Assembly (NCBI GenBank): GCA_963575745.1
Contig: CAUYUJ010019948.1
Location: 1,057,633 to 1,121,632, forward strand
Source of the DNA: Prorocentrum cordatum
Taxonomy: Eukaryota; Sar; Dinophyceae; Prorocentrales; Prorocentraceae
DNA length: 64,000 nt
Direction: 5' to 3'
The notes under the pieces were generated by a model. The model did not search any database and was not told the DNA's origin. It saw only the letters and a list, made by a program, of their open reading frames with translations. Of the stretch, positions 33,001 through 44,326 are shown in pieces (the first letter of the stretch is position 1; each line of letters begins with the position of its first letter). The position numbers and the translations under genes were made by a program.

Positions 33001-33943
33001 AGCTGCTCCGCAGGTCCCGCGGCGCTGCTCTGTTGGGGCCGCTCCACGCTGTCTGCAGGCGGTTCTGCGCTAGCGTATGCTGGCGGGCCCTCCGCAAGGC
33101 TGGCACTAGCATCGGGGCTGCTGCTGGGTGCGATCAGCGGCCGCCGCTGCTGGGCCCTGCTGGGTGCTGGTCGCGAGGCGGTGCTGCTGCGCGCGAACGG
33201 CGGCTCCACTCCGCCAGCTGGCACGCGCTGCGGCGCTGCGCTGGGCCGCGGAGCGCGGCTCGCCGCATGCAGCGGCGTGCGCGTCGGGGCGCACGGCAGC
33301 GTGAGGAAGGGCGTCTCGGGCGACGGCGGCGCGGGGGTCTCGGTCAAGACCAGGGGCAGCGTGCCTGACAGCCACGGGGTGGGAGAGAGGGAGCTGAAGG
33401 GATGAGGGATGGGAAATAGGAGAAGAGATGGACCCCGCCTCGATCCCCAGCGTCGGGCACGGGCGTCTCCTCATCGTCGCTCACGGGCGGGAGGACCTCG
33501 CAAACTTTCTGCACCAAGCGATCGGCCGCGAGGCTCATCTCGGAAGGGTGCACGCTGTCGGTCTCCATCCGCCACGAGCCTATGCAGTCGCCGTCCTCTG
33601 CCTTGACCTGCACGCTGTCTGGCGTCTCCGTAGCCGCGCTGCGGTCGTCGTCGCCTGTTGGCTGGGTCGCGCCGACTGGCATGGCCATCATGGCGAGGTG
33701 GGCGTCGACCTGCGGTTGGCTGGCAGGTTCGGTCGGCATGTCCTCGTCAGCGCTCTCGGTTGGCGAATGCTGCGGCCGTTCTCCAACGGCGTCGGGCTGC
33801 TCCGACCTCACGGCGGCGTCTGGCTGCACCTCCCCCAAGGCGGCGCCTGGCGGCGTCTGGCTGCCTCTCTCCAAGGGCAGCTCCTCGATAGCTGCGTCGG
33901 GCGGCTCCTCGCGAGCCTCCGCCATCGGCGGTTCCGAACTCAT
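30026..33943 (-). CDS. multi-exon gene, unknown function
   Basis: Seven exons join in phase: 33943-33439, 33364-32928, 32809-32630, 32574-32470, 31989-31432, 31253 to about 31105, and 30739-30026 (stop), about 880 residues. The end of exon 6 is uncertain. Exons 1-2 encode an acidic, Pro/Ala-rich, probably disordered region. Exons 3-6 encode a folded part with the marks FWENIKNNGWEVP, GNPIGKRWDR, FRKDWARKEY, and, across an exon junction, GKAGWIQ then ATKYMSRCMALG, WILWCEWTE. I know similar arrangements from dinoflagellate proteins of unknown function, but only from memory. Exon 7 is an Ala-rich acidic stretch, then a helical region and a basic end (KKARRRGA), perhaps a nuclear signal. Introns use GC, GA and GT donors. 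Intron 6 contains a GGA microsatellite. It lies tandem with the next gene upstream. Confidence 0.7.
30893..31030. repeat. (GGA)n microsatellite in intron 6
   Basis: GGA repeats on plus, hence a CCT tract in the sense of the gene, shortly after exon 6. Confidence 0.9.
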
Positions 33944-34189
33944 GCTCTCGCTGCGGTGCGCGGGTGCACGATCGGCGCACAGTGCGCCGAAAACAGGCGC
34001 GGGCCCTCTCGGGGCCAAACGGCTGACGGGCTGACCCGTGCAGTGGGGCGTTGGCGATGACCCAACTTCAATCGAAAGGGGGCCCGACTGAGGAGGACGA
34101 TGAATATCAAAGGACTGAGGGGCAGGAGAGGTGGGGAGGCCGAGAGGGGGGAATGATGAGGACGAGGCGGAGGAATCTAGCTCGAGGAG

Positions 34190-34300
34190 GAGGCGGGGGA
34201 GGAGGAGAAAGAGGAGGAGGAGGAGGAGGAGGAGGAGGAGGAGACGGAGGAGGAGGAGGAGGAGGAGGAGGAGGAGGAGGAGAAGGAGGAGGAGGATGAG
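34190..34300. repeat. (GGA)n microsatellite between two genes
   Basis: GGA repeats within the 0.87-kb space (33944-34813) between the two minus-strand genes. The rest of that space shows no gene. Confidence 0.9.
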
Positions 34301-34813
34301 AGAGGGAGCAGCTTGTGCGTTCAAAAAACACTCGGCAGGTCCAGGACGAGCACACAGGGGACATATGCGTGGGCCTGTCGGCGCGCCGCCAACCACCTCC
34401 TCCACCACCCCTCGTCATTCGCAGCCAATCCTCAACCTCCTTCCTTCCCTCATCCCTCCCCTAGTCCTTAATTCTCCTGGTCTTCCTCACCATCATCCCT
34501 CACCTCGCCTCCTTATCGCGCCGCCATCAAGCGCCTTCCCCCTCTCCCCCAATGGGAGGGGAGGGGGAATGTGGATTGGGCTCGGTTCTCATCATCCTTG
34601 TCCTCATGCAAGCACGCTCGGTTTCTGGCGAACCGACCCTGCGCTGTGATGATAGCGCAGGCGGGCGTGCGAAAGAGTGCGCCCGTCGATCCGACCAGCA
34701 CCTGCATGCGGTAAACTCGGCCTGACCGACCTTGTAGCGTGAAGCTCGGTCGGTCGATGGCCTGTCGATCGGGAGCGACCCGAGCAAGCTAGACAAGCTT
34801 GCACGGTGCCCGA

Positions 34814-37800
34814 TCAGAACCCGTCGAAGAGGCCCGTGGGGATGCCGCCCTCCTCGGCTGCGTTGTCGTCGCTGTCCACCTGGCAGGTCTCGGCGCCGTT
34901 GCTGGCGGGGGCGGCGCCGCTGCTGGCCGGGGCGGCGGCGCAGCTGGTGGCGGGAGCGGCGCCGCTGCTGGCGGACGCTGCAGGTGCTGCAGCGCCACCG
35001 CTGGAAGATGCCGCCATGGTCACCTCGCGGTTGACGACGATGACGGGCTTGTCGATCTTCTCTGTGCTCTCATCGTCATCTCTCGGGGCCTCCTGCTGGC
35101 TAGCCTTGGCGCGCTTGGCAGCGCTGCACGGCTGCTCCTCGCCCTCCTGCATGTCGCCGTCGTCGGGCGGCTCCTGCGGGCGACTTCACACTCTGAAATA
35201 TCCTCCTCCTCCTCCTCCTCCTCCTCCTCCTCCTCCTCCTGCTCCTCGTCGTCGGCCTCATCCTCCTCCTCGCCTACGCCCTCTCGCGCGTCTTCTACCA
35301 CTGGCGGATTCCCTCGTCGATCTTCTCGGTCACTTGCCTTCTCCTACATCCTCCCTCCCTCTCTTCCATTCGTTTCATCCCCTCATCTCGTCCACTCTTC
35401 TCCTCCTCCTATCTCTTCCTTGTCTCATCCTACCTTCCCCCTCTGTACGCCCATCATCCCCACACGGCCCCCTTCCCCGCGGACACGCCTTGGGTTGGGA
35501 ATTCCCATTAGGCACCGCCAGGCGGCCCCCCACTCAGCGGAGTTGCCCCACCACCCACGCCAATTTGGATCTCCGCCCGATGTACTGGTCGGTCCTCCGC
35601 TGCCGCTGGACGCGCAGCTGCCGCCGACTGCCGCGTGGGCCTCTTGAGCACGCCGCCGGCCGCCGCGCGGGCTCTGGGGAGCTGCCGCCGAGCTCTTGCC
35701 CATGCTGATGAGCCACTGCTTCTTGAGCTCCTTGCAGTCGTCCTGCGACTTGCCAGCGCAGTACTGCGAGGCCACCGAACACATGAAGTTCTTCGCCTGC
35801 TCCTCGACCGCCTCGCCCTCCAAGTCCTTGTACTGCAGCTCCATGAGGTGCTTGGGCCGACTGCCCGCGCCGCCCTGCTTGTGCCAGAGCGCGAGCCACT
35901 TGGCGGCCTTCTTCGTCACGAACGTGACCGTCACCTTGCCGCCGTCCTGGTGGACGCCTGTGAACGCCAACGCCTTGCCGTCGGGCTCCGCGAGGAACTG
36001 CGCGTTCGTGTTCGGCACGCGCCACTGCATGCCGTCGGGCCAGCAGCACAGGATCCACGTGTCGGAGCCGGATCGCCTGCCGACCGTGTACTGCGGCGCC
36101 GACGTGGGATCGCCCGCCTTCCTGCGCCAGCCAGCCTCGCGCGGGGAGGGCGGGGTGGGGGTGGGGGGCATCCTCCTCCTCCCCCTCCTCCTCGTCCTCC
36201 TCCTCCTCATCCTTTTCTTCGCCCTCCTTCTTTTCCTCCTTGCCCTCCTTCTCCTCATCGGCCATTCCTCCTCCTCCGCCTCCCCCTCCCCCTTCTTCTC
36301 CACATTTATAAGTCTCCTCCTCGTTATCACATCGCCCTCTCCTTCGCCCGCGTGCCCCCCTCCCATCGTCCGCGCCCTCACGCGGCAATCGCGATTGTCC
36401 TCATCATCGTCATCATCATAATCATCATCATCATCGGCATCACCACCACCATCGTCATCAACGTCACCACCATCACAAATGATATCAGCGTCGTCGTCAT
36501 CGGCACCATCGCCATCACCAGCATCGCCCATCATCAGTCATATTTCGTCGCCCCCATCCTCCTCCTCCCAATCCTCCTCCTCCTCCTCCTCCTCCTTCTC
36601 CTCCTCCTCCCTCCGATCCTCGTCCAGCCTCCTCGTCCTCCTCCCTCCGACCCCCCCCATCGAACCCCTCCCCCTCCTCACCGCGCCCTCCCCATCTCAT
36701 TCTCCGTGTCGCCTACCTCCTCCTGTTTCTTCCTCGCACTCCCTCTTAATCCAATCCCTGCGGGCCTGCATGCGATCGTCCCAGCCCAGGTCCCAGCCGT
36801 TCATGGTCATGATCTTCTCGAGCTCCGACCTGCCTGGGCGGCCCACTGCAGCTGCAGGCCTCCTCTTGAGAGCGGGCGCTTCCTGGCCGCCAAGCTCCTC
36901 TGCTGCGCCGCCCTCAAGCTCCTCTGCTGCGCCGCCCTCTGGTGCCTCCGCGGCTCGCGAGCCGCCGAGCTCCTCCTCCTCCTCCTCGTCATCTGCCTCG
37001 AAGCTCTCGGGCTGCTCTGGTGAATTCAAGCAGCCAGGCTCGGAGCCGTCGTCATCGGCCTCATCCGCGGAGTCGTCCGCGAACGCTGCAGCCCACTTCG
37101 GCACCCTCCTGCTGGTGTTGGGGCAGACAACAATGCAGGGGGAGAAGCGGGCATATGGGTCGACGACGGCACGATGAAGACGATCGGTGGAGGTCGGGCT
37201 CAACAGGTGATGGGGGCCCAACGGGCCCCAATCCCATGAAAATCGAATTTCCCCCAATTCCTTCCCCTCGCTCCTACTCGTTCGTCCTCCACCGATCGTC
37301 TTCATCGTGCCGTCGTCGGCCCATCTGCCCGCTCCTCCCCCTGAAGATCCCCCATGCCCCTCCCCTCCTGCCCCCTCTCAGGGAGAGAGGGGGGGGTACA
37401 GAGGGTGAAGGTGGTTGCACCCGTTCGGTCTTGGCCGTCACAGCCACCGCGACGTGCCGCAGCATGGTCCGCACCATGTTGGCCGCGTCGGTGGACCACT
37501 GGTCGGCCTCGGGCCCGAGGTGCCAGCCTGGCCTCTGCTGCGCGATCTGCTGCATGGCCTCCTCGGGATCGCCCCAAAGCAGACCGTGCGGAACCGGGCG
37601 CGCGGCATGGCACAGCACAGCATTAACACGAAAGTTTTTGAAGGGCTGCGTAGCAATTCACAGCTATAGCGTCGCGCCGAACGCTCGGACTTACTTGCGT
37701 TGCATGGCATTGCATAGCACTGCACGGCATTGCATCGCATGGCATAGCATTGCATTGGCGCAAGTCGTAGCAAAGCGGTGCATAGCAAACCGTACCACGA

Positions 37801-38479
37801 TGTATTGCAACTCGCTCCGTGGCACAACGTAGCATAGAACAGCGTAGCGTACTCCTCCCCTCCTTCCTCCCCCTCCTCCTTTCCTCCCGCGGGTCCTTCG
37901 CGGCCCTCGGCGTCACCGATGTGGCGACGGCGCGCGTCGCCTGGAGCAGCGCCGTGTGCTTCACGAGCTGCTTCGCATCCTAGGGCTGGAGGGCGGGGTG
38001 GATCCTCCTCCTCCTCCTCCTCCCCCTCCCCCTCCTCCTCGTCCTCCTCCTCCTCCTCCTCCTCCTGCTCCTCCTCCTCCTCCTCCTCCCCCCTCCCGTC
38101 CCCCTCCTTACCCTGCCTTCCGTTCTCCTCTTCCTCTTCCTCATCGGCCCTCCTCGACCCTTATCCCTCCTCATCCTCATCCTTCTCGACTCCTCCTTCT
38201 CGACTCCTCCTTCCTCCCTCCTCCTCCTCCCCCTCCTCCTCGTCCTTCTCCCCCTCCCTCCCCCTTGTCCTCCTTCTCTTTTAACCCGCGGTCCAGCGGG
38301 GCGTCCAGCTTCGTGGCGTAAGCCACGCTGTCCGCCTCCGCGACGTGGGGGCCCCACAGCTCGGCGAGCACGGTCGCGCCGTCGAAGCTCGGCCGCTTGC
38401 CGCCCTGCGGGGGAGGGGGGCGGCGAGGAGGGGGAAATCGTGGGGGAGGGAAGAGGATGCGCGCCTTCTTGGGCGCCAT
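34814..38479 (-). CDS. multi-exon gene, unknown function
   Basis: Proposed exons: 38479-38465 (MAPKK), 38404-38273, 37979 to about 37896, 37645-37421, about 37095-36733, 36135 to about 35641, and 35173-34814 (stop after GIPTGLFDGF). Total is about 557 residues. All join in phase, but several donors (GC, GA) are inferred and exon 1 is very short. Exon 4 holds LLWGDPEEAMQQIAQQRPGW. Exon 5 is acidic and ends in a helical stretch (ELEKIMTMNGWDLGWDDR). Exon 6 is the best-supported part, a compact domain with TWILCCWPDGMQWRVP, GKVTVTFVTKKAAKWLALW and a Cys-containing helix. Exon 7 is Ala/Ser-rich and acidic. I do not recognise the family. It could be nuclear, given its short basic runs, but that is a guess. 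Confidence 0.6.
35195..35245. repeat. (CTC)n microsatellite in intron 6 of the upstream gene
   Basis: CTC repeats just before exon 7. Further CTC-rich tracts fill introns at about 36170-36300 and 36560-36660, and at 38000-38270. Confidence 0.85.
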
Positions 38480-38844
38480 GGGGCGCACCCGCGAGCCCGC
38501 CGCGGCGCCGCGCCGCACCCTGGCCCCCGCGGGGCTCTCGAGGGTTCGCGGCTGCCCCGCGGCGGCGGAGCGGAAGAGGGGTCGAAGGAGGAGGAGGAGG
38601 AAAGGGGCGAGGAAACGCAGGAGAAAATTTGAAGACAAGAAGAGGAGGACCGAGGAGGAGGAGAAGAGGAAGAGGAAGAGGAACAGGGGGAGCGAGGAGG
38701 AGGGATCGAGGAGGAGGAGGAGGAGGAGGAGGAGGAGAGGAGGGAGAGGAGGAGGAGGAGGAGGATAGAAGTATATTATGTTTTTGGGCTTGGTACAGCG
38801 GCATCTAACAGCTAGAATAGCTGACATACACACTGTATACCTAT
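38480..38844. other. upstream region, no gene
   Basis: GGA-rich tract to about 38765, then AT-rich sequence leading into the palindromic repeat. Confidence 0.4.
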
Positions 38845-38961
38845 ATGTATGGTTGTATTACTATATATATATATAGTTGTACAACAATATGTATAGTTGT
38901 ACAACTATATATATAGTTGTTCAACAACCACAACTATATTATAGTTGTGCGCAACCTCAGG
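38845..38961 (-). repeat. AT-palindrome repeat, copy 2
   Basis: Reverse-complement copy of 20552-20674, ending with the inverse of CCTGAGGTTGCG. The chain of ACAACTATATATATAGTTGT-like palindromes and the spacer GTTGTTGAACAACTAT are shared. Confidence 0.85.
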
Positions 38962-39209
38962 GCACCCCCTTGTGCGCGCCGCCAACTGTGGCCGAGCAGG
39001 GGTCCAGGCCTCTGGGGGCCCGCGGCGTGCACGAGCGAGGAGCGACGGCGCCCGGGGTCCGGGTCCGCAGCCCGCGGGGGGGGGCGGCGAGCGGCGAGCT
39101 CCCCGCCTCGGCGCGGAGGCTCGCGGGCGGGTGGACCTCCCGTCCGCGGGCCGGACTTGTCCCCGGATAGATCTCTGCGGCGAGCGGGGGGGGTGGGGGT
39201 AAGGTGTAA

Positions 39210-39364
39210 GTCGGGCCTGTCCCTCCACATGGGGTGTATCCAAAAAAAGGAAAACTACATCATAGGGGGACGATTTCTGGAGCATGTTTGCAAATGGTTG
39301 GTGCATTTGTTGACCATGTTTAATGTTTCGTCCAACATCCGCCTGCAGGGGGACATGCCCGACC
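39210..39364. mobile_element. inverted-repeat element, family C, copy 2
   Basis: Starts GTCGGGCCTGTCCCTCCACA and ends GGACATGCCCGACC. It is flanked by TAA on both sides, a candidate 3-bp target duplication. It abuts a partial family B element. Confidence 0.8.
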
Positions 39365-39367
39365 TAA

Positions 39368-39497
39368 GGGTAAGTGAGACGGACAACGCCTCCTCAGAAG
39401 GGTCGGAAGTCCCCAGGCCTCCTGAGAAGTTCCCTAAGCCTTCCCCGAAGACAGAATAGCTGCTCAAAAGGCGCGAGGGCCTCTGAGAAGACCCGCG
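39368..39497. mobile_element. partial family B element
   Basis: Shares the B interior (GTCGGAAGTCCCCAGGCC, CCTTCCCCGAAGACA, AAAAGGCGCGAGGG) but lacks both full ends. The left end is cut by the adjacent family C element. Confidence 0.6.
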
Positions 39498-39500
39498 GCC

Positions 39501-41600
39501 ATGAGATCTAAAAGTGTTTCAAATGAGAAGCCGTCCGCAGTGCCGGTTAGCACCGGAACGCGTTCCAGCTTCTGGCAGGACACCTTGCAAGAACTCGCTT
39601 GAGGTCGCATCGTGTCCCGGCAGGCCTTGTCTCAGTTCTTCCCAACATACGTTGGCCGTGCAGTTCTCCAGAGGGTCTTTCCAAGCGTTTCCAGAGCTCC
39701 TTCGCTTCCAGAAGCTTCTGCCGTCTCGCTATCCGAGTTCTGGACACCACAAGTGTCCATATCCAATGCAGCTTGGAATTTCGGGCTCCCTTCCCCGGAA
39801 ACCCGAGGCGCACCGGATATAGATAAGAATCTGGCCCATAGATGCTCGATTTATCCTTGTACAGTGCGCCTCGGCCTTTGGCGCCCTCAAAGTATGTCTA
39901 AGACGCACTGGATGTGGATACAAATCTTGCCCGCTTAATCGGGGGCCCCCAAACGGTTTGCTGACCACACCGCGTGGTCGGGAGTTTTGGGACGGGGGTC
40001 AATGCAAACGGGTCAGCCAGGTCGCTGGATCTTGAAGGATCAGAGGTGCACTGACGCGGGCTTGCGCGCAGGATCCCGCAGCTCCGGCGACTGGGTCTCC
40101 GCGGTCCCAAATTGTTGTTGTTGTGCCTTGCGGTGAGGTCTTTGCGGATTTCGAGGTCACCGCCAGGTCTGTCAGTGACGTCTAGCCGCAGCGCCCAGTA
40201 ATGGAACAGGCCGCGAACGCAGCGGGAGGGGCCGAAAGGGCCTGGAAAGGCAAAGCGAGCTCGTGCCTGCTCACACGCAGGTTCCGTCCCCGAGGCTCGG
40301 TTTCCCCGGGAAGGAGGTGTGCGGCGGGGAGGTTCCCGCCCCGCGAGGCGCGACGGGCGAGGAGGGGTTGCCTCTGGGTGGCCTGCTGTTGCCCCTCCCC
40401 CATCGCTCTGACATGAGCTCCCTCCCGTGTCCCTCTCGCGCTGGCGCTGCCGGCTCCTTGCAGTTTGTGCCGCGCGGCGGCGTAGAGAGGCAAGGGAGCG
40501 AGGAGCAATCAGGCGACGGCGAACGCGCCGGGTGGTTACCAGGGCCGGCGGGACGAAGCAGGCGGTCGGCCAGGCGGGACGGGACACAGGTTGTGACCGC
40601 TGGCCGTAGGAGTGAGCATCTGCGGCGTCGGAGTGAGCCTCTGCGGCGTCTCTCGTTGTGGCCGTCGGAGTGAGCTTCTGCGGCGTCGAAAGGCTGGCAG
40701 CGGGATGCCCGCGGCCGCCCATCGGCGGCCGCTCGCGCGACTTGCGCGGACGAGGGAGCCTCTCCATCGCGTGGCCCGCGGCTGGCGGCCCCTGCTGGCG
40801 CAGCGGCCCATGCTCGGGCGCGCGCTTCGTGCTGTCAGGGTGTGGCCCCCCCTGCGCGGCGGCCCCCTCTGTGTCTCGTCCCGCGGCGGCGCTGCGTGGG
40901 CCAGGCGCGCCTGGCCGCGTCACGGGCATGTGGCGCACCTCTCGTGCATCTGGGTCTGGAAGAAGTGTGGCCCCCGCCCCCTGGGCGTGTAGTTGCGTTG
41001 TTGGGGTGGGTGTTTCTGCTAGCTGCAAATCGCCCTCCCTGTTTTTTGTTTGCAATGCCAGCTGCGTGGTCATCCCCCCCCCCACGCGCCGCATGACAAA
41101 AGGCGGCTCGCAAATCGGAAACCAGCACCGCATTCCTCCTGAAACCTCCGGGGTGCCTGGGCGCTCTGGCTTGAGCAGTCCACCTCGGACCTCCTGCGGC
41201 CGCGTCGCCCTCGAGATTCGAATTCCGCGGTAGGGGGTATCTGTAGGTATCAGAGCGTGAATTACCTACCCCGCTTTCGCTTCCAGGCAAAACCAAGTCA
41301 TAGCACGCGCCTCCTTGTCAAGCGGCCTGACCAGTACAGGCCGTAGTTTGGCCTCGTTTGGTATCTCTTGGAAGCGAGGGTAGTCAAAAGCGAGGTAGGT
41401 GTGTTTTCCCCCTAAGGTATAGGGTGTATCATCCGGCCTTTCCCGGCGCACAGTTCTACCCCGCCCCCGCGGCGCCCCAATAGAGCTCCCGATCGCGGTG
41501 GCCAGCACTCTGGGGGGGCCGCCGTGCCCCGGACGAGCCCGCGGGCTCGCCAGTAGGTAGCAGGGGAGGGCCCAGCGGTGGAGGGAGGGTGGAGGGATGG
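39501..41600. other. no gene recognised; repeat pieces
   Basis: Contains a partial copy (about 39943-39985) of the 47508/54962 repeat and, at 39991-40075, a sequence shared with 59986-60080. Long GC-rich frames on both strands show no domain. Confidence 0.4.
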
Positions 41601-41602
41601 CG

Positions 41603-41665
41603 CGGGAGGAGGAGGAGGAGGAGGAGGAGGAGGAGGAGGACGAGGAGGATGAGGAGGAGGGATGG
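41603..41665. repeat. (GGA)n microsatellite
   Basis: GGA repeats. Confidence 0.9.
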
Positions 41666-41914
41666 CAGGGGTGGGCGGGAGGAGGGCGCGGGGGGTCTTC
41701 TGGCCTGTCCCAGGGTCCCCCCGGGGCCCCAGAGCCGATGCCGACCTCCGGCTCCGACGCAGGGGCCACGATTTTTGCCAGGCTCATGGGGCCCCAGTGG
41801 GGGAGGCGGGGTGTGTGATTGTCCGACCGTCGCTGCGCGTTTCGTTCCGCCTGCTCCAGCTGGGCCCTTCTCCGCTTCCCTTGGCTGAGAGTGGAGAAGC
41901 CGCCTCTCCCAGAC

Positions 41915-42082
41915 ACGCATACACAGACACGCACACACACACACACACGCACACGCACACGCACACGCACACGCACACGCACACGCACACGCACACGCAC
42001 ACGCACGCGCAAAGGCACGCGCACACGCACACGCACACGCACACGCACGCGCACCCACACACACACACACACACACACGCTG
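41915..42082. repeat. (CACACG)n microsatellite
   Basis: CACACG hexamers with CA-only ends. The alternating purine-pyrimidine sequence can adopt Z-DNA. Confidence 0.95.
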
Positions 42083-42209
42083 CGATTGTATGCAACTGAT
42101 GGGAAATGTGGTTAATGGATGGGGCGACGAACATCCAGACCATGAGTGCAAGAGTGGTACTTGATTGAATGTGTGTCGAGTTGTTTGCGTCTCCCTGGGT
42201 CCCTTTATT

Positions 42210-42272
42210 GCGAAGGCCTTACGGCCGGTGCCGCCGACCCTGAATGGCGACGACGACGACGACGACGACGAC
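42210..42272. repeat. dispersed repeat, copy 1 (partner at 63131-63190)
   Basis: GCGAAGGCCTTACGGCC, a GCCGCCGACCCTGA motif and a run of GAC triplets are shared by the two sites in the same order. Confidence 0.7.
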
Positions 42273-42545
42273 GAGCGCTCTTGGGGGCCTCTTGGGGGTA
42301 GTTTGTGGTGCCTCTTGGGAAGCTCTTAGGGGCCGCTTGGAAGCCTCGTGGGGGCCTCTTGGGGCTTCCTGGGTGTCTCTTGGAGGGGGCCTGGGACGTC
42401 TTGGAGGCTTCTTGGACGGTCTTGGGGCTATCTTGGGCGTTTTCGGCCGATCTTTGGGCGACTCGGGGCCCTCTTGGGCCGTCTCGGGGGCCATCTTGGG
42501 CATTCGGACCTCATTTGGAGTGTTTTCGAGGTTTCTAGGCCGCCC
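42273..42545. repeat. GGCCTCTTGGGGG-type degenerate repeat
   Basis: Degenerate units around CCTCTTGGGGGC; the same type recurs at about 61195-61820 and 62030-62480. Open frames are Gly/Leu/Trp/Ser-rich artefacts. Confidence 0.8.
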
Positions 42546-43391
42546 GAGGAAAAACGAATCTGCCCCCCCACCCCCCCCGGGACCCCCCCCGGGACCCCCC
42601 CCGGGACCCCCCCCCCTGGGGAAGGGATCAAAGGGAAGGGGCTTCCCTTCGACTCGATTACGACACTGCTCGATTTTTCTCTCGCTCACGAGCTTGAGAA
42701 GGAAGCTGCAGGGAAAGGGGACGACGGAGGCGACGACCGACGGAGACGACGACTCGAACAGCCAAGCCCCTCGCACACGCCGACAGGGTCGGCGGATTCT
42801 CCGAGAGTCCAGGAGGCCCTCTGGGATTGGCCTCCGTCGACGTGCCGTCGAGGTGAGCGTCCGTCCTGGGGATCTCTTTGGGATCCTCCTGTGCCTGCCG
42901 TGCCTTCCCCCACTCCTCCGCGCCTGCGTGGCGTTTTCCCCTCCCGCCCGCCCCCATCTTTCGACATGCCGCCGAGCTAGGCCTCCCTCCTGGGGGTCCT
43001 TTTGGGGTCCTGCTGTGCCCACTGCGCCCTTCGGAGCCCCGCGCGGGTGCCTTCGATCGGCGATGGGCCCCCCTGGCTGTGCCTCTGGCGCCGCCCCTGG
43101 CGCGCCATGGGCTCACCAGGGAGGAGCGTCCGACGCCGATCCAGGAAGTCCGCGCGGAGCTCCGACAGTGTAAGTTGATGTTTATGTTTATGCAGTTTTT
43201 TGTTTGTCTGACGCCCTCTTCCCCTCCTCCGTGCCTGCGTGGCCGAGGGAAGTGCGCTGAGGCCCCGCCCCTGAAGACAAGTCGTGCCCGGCCGGTGCGC
43301 TGCCCGCGGCTCCGGAGTGCCGACCGCGGCGAGCGGGAGGACGGGCGCGGGAAGAGGGGTTCTGACGATGGCGGGTGTCCGCGTCGCTTCC
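42546..43391. other. no gene recognised
   Basis: C-run-rich start (42565-42620), then an imperfect duplication around 42860-43040 (CCTGGGGATCTCTTTGGG against CCTGGGGGTCCTTTTGGG). No gene. Confidence 0.4.
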
Positions 43392-43570
43392 ATCGGGCCG
43401 GACGAAAGGGGGGGTTACGAAATTAGCTACATGCAGCTGGTTTCGGCCCCACCGAGGGGCCCATTCCTCGATACATCGTCGCCTCCGGCGCCGGGAGGCG
43501 CCGTGAAAATCAGCTACGTGAGCTGATTCTCAAACTCCCCCTTTGCTATCCCCCCTTTCGCCCGACCCGA
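43392..43570. mobile_element. inverted-repeat element, family A, copy 1
   Basis: 179 bp. Left end TCGGGCCGGACGAAAGGGGG; the right end reads TCGGGTCGGGCGAAAGGGGG on the other strand. TTCCA flanks both sides (43387-43391 and 43571-43575), a perfect 5-bp target duplication. An internal AGCTACATGCAGCT and AGCTACGTGAGCT pair adds a second stem. Confidence 0.88.
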
Positions 43571-43575
43571 TTCCA

Positions 43576-44004
43576 GCATCCTTCGCGGATTTTTTCTGTC
43601 GTAGCGCGGCAGAGGCGATCCGCGCCCGCGTTGGGTCGAGACAGGGACGCCCTTCGAGGGATACGAGACTTCAAAAACATGCACTCTCGGGCCCCCCGCG
43701 GATTTCTTGGACCAGCGCTGGGGCGGCGCGTCCGGCGACGCCCCGGGCGCGCTCCGCGCGCCAGAGGAGGGGTGTCCAGAACCGATTAACGAAGTCCACG
43801 TGGACGTCCGACTCCGCGAGCTCGTGTCTATGCTGTGTGTGCTCGGCTACTGAGATTGCCCTCCTCCAGCTGCCATCGTGGCTCAGGCCTGCGTGGCTAA
43901 CTTTCTTTATCTTTTCTCCATACCCACTGGTACACACTGGCACACACTGGCCACACACACTGGTACACACTCTAGGCCTCCCAGATGGGCTCGGAGCAGA
44001 TCGG
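43576..44004. other. no gene recognised
   Basis: Short ACACTGGT-type repeats at about 43925-43975. No gene. Confidence 0.4.
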
Positions 44005-44147
44005 ATCGGAGGATCGCGCCGCATCGCCGATGCATCGGCGATAAGGTTGGATGTGGTGCCGATTTTCTGCACGCCGACGGCGCCGATGCATCGCCGATGA
44101 TCGCCGATGTATCGGTGGTGCATCGACGATGCGGCGCGACCCTCCGA
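44005..44147. repeat. inverted-repeat element, GATGCATCG-rich
   Basis: Arms of about 30 bp (TCGGAGGATCGCGCCGCATC on the left, its near-inverse ending TCCGA at 44147). The interior has six or more CGCCGATG(C/T)ATCG words. No clear target duplication. It could be a foldback transposon or a clustered protein-binding site. Confidence 0.55.
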
Positions 44148-44204
44148 CCCCCCTACACGCTGATCCAATGCCAGCGACGCAACAAAGCGGGGTCGTCTGC
44201 GCCG

Positions 44205-44326
44205 ACACTGGCGCGTAAGCTGCCCGCGTAAGGTCGCGCGTGAGCGCGCCTCGCCTCCAATGTGGCGTGCCGCGCCGGCGGCCCGCGCAAGCCGCCGCGC
44301 AAGGTCGCTCCGTCAACTCGCGTGCA
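44205..44326. repeat. dispersed repeat (partner at about 45385-45500)
   Basis: Both share AGGTCGCGCG(C/T), GGCG/GCGG-rich middles, CCGCG(C/T)AAGCCGC and a TCGCGT end. The partner lies in intron 2 of the downstream gene. Confidence 0.5.

Noticed and set aside
42244-43173. 309-codon Gly/Pro/Ser-rich frame
   Set aside because: It runs through degenerate CCTCTTGGGG repeats and C runs; no splice structure or domain.
43392-43570. Family A element as an introner
   Set aside because: Removing it joins no convincing coding frame here, nor at 55481-55678, where a stop lies at the junction.
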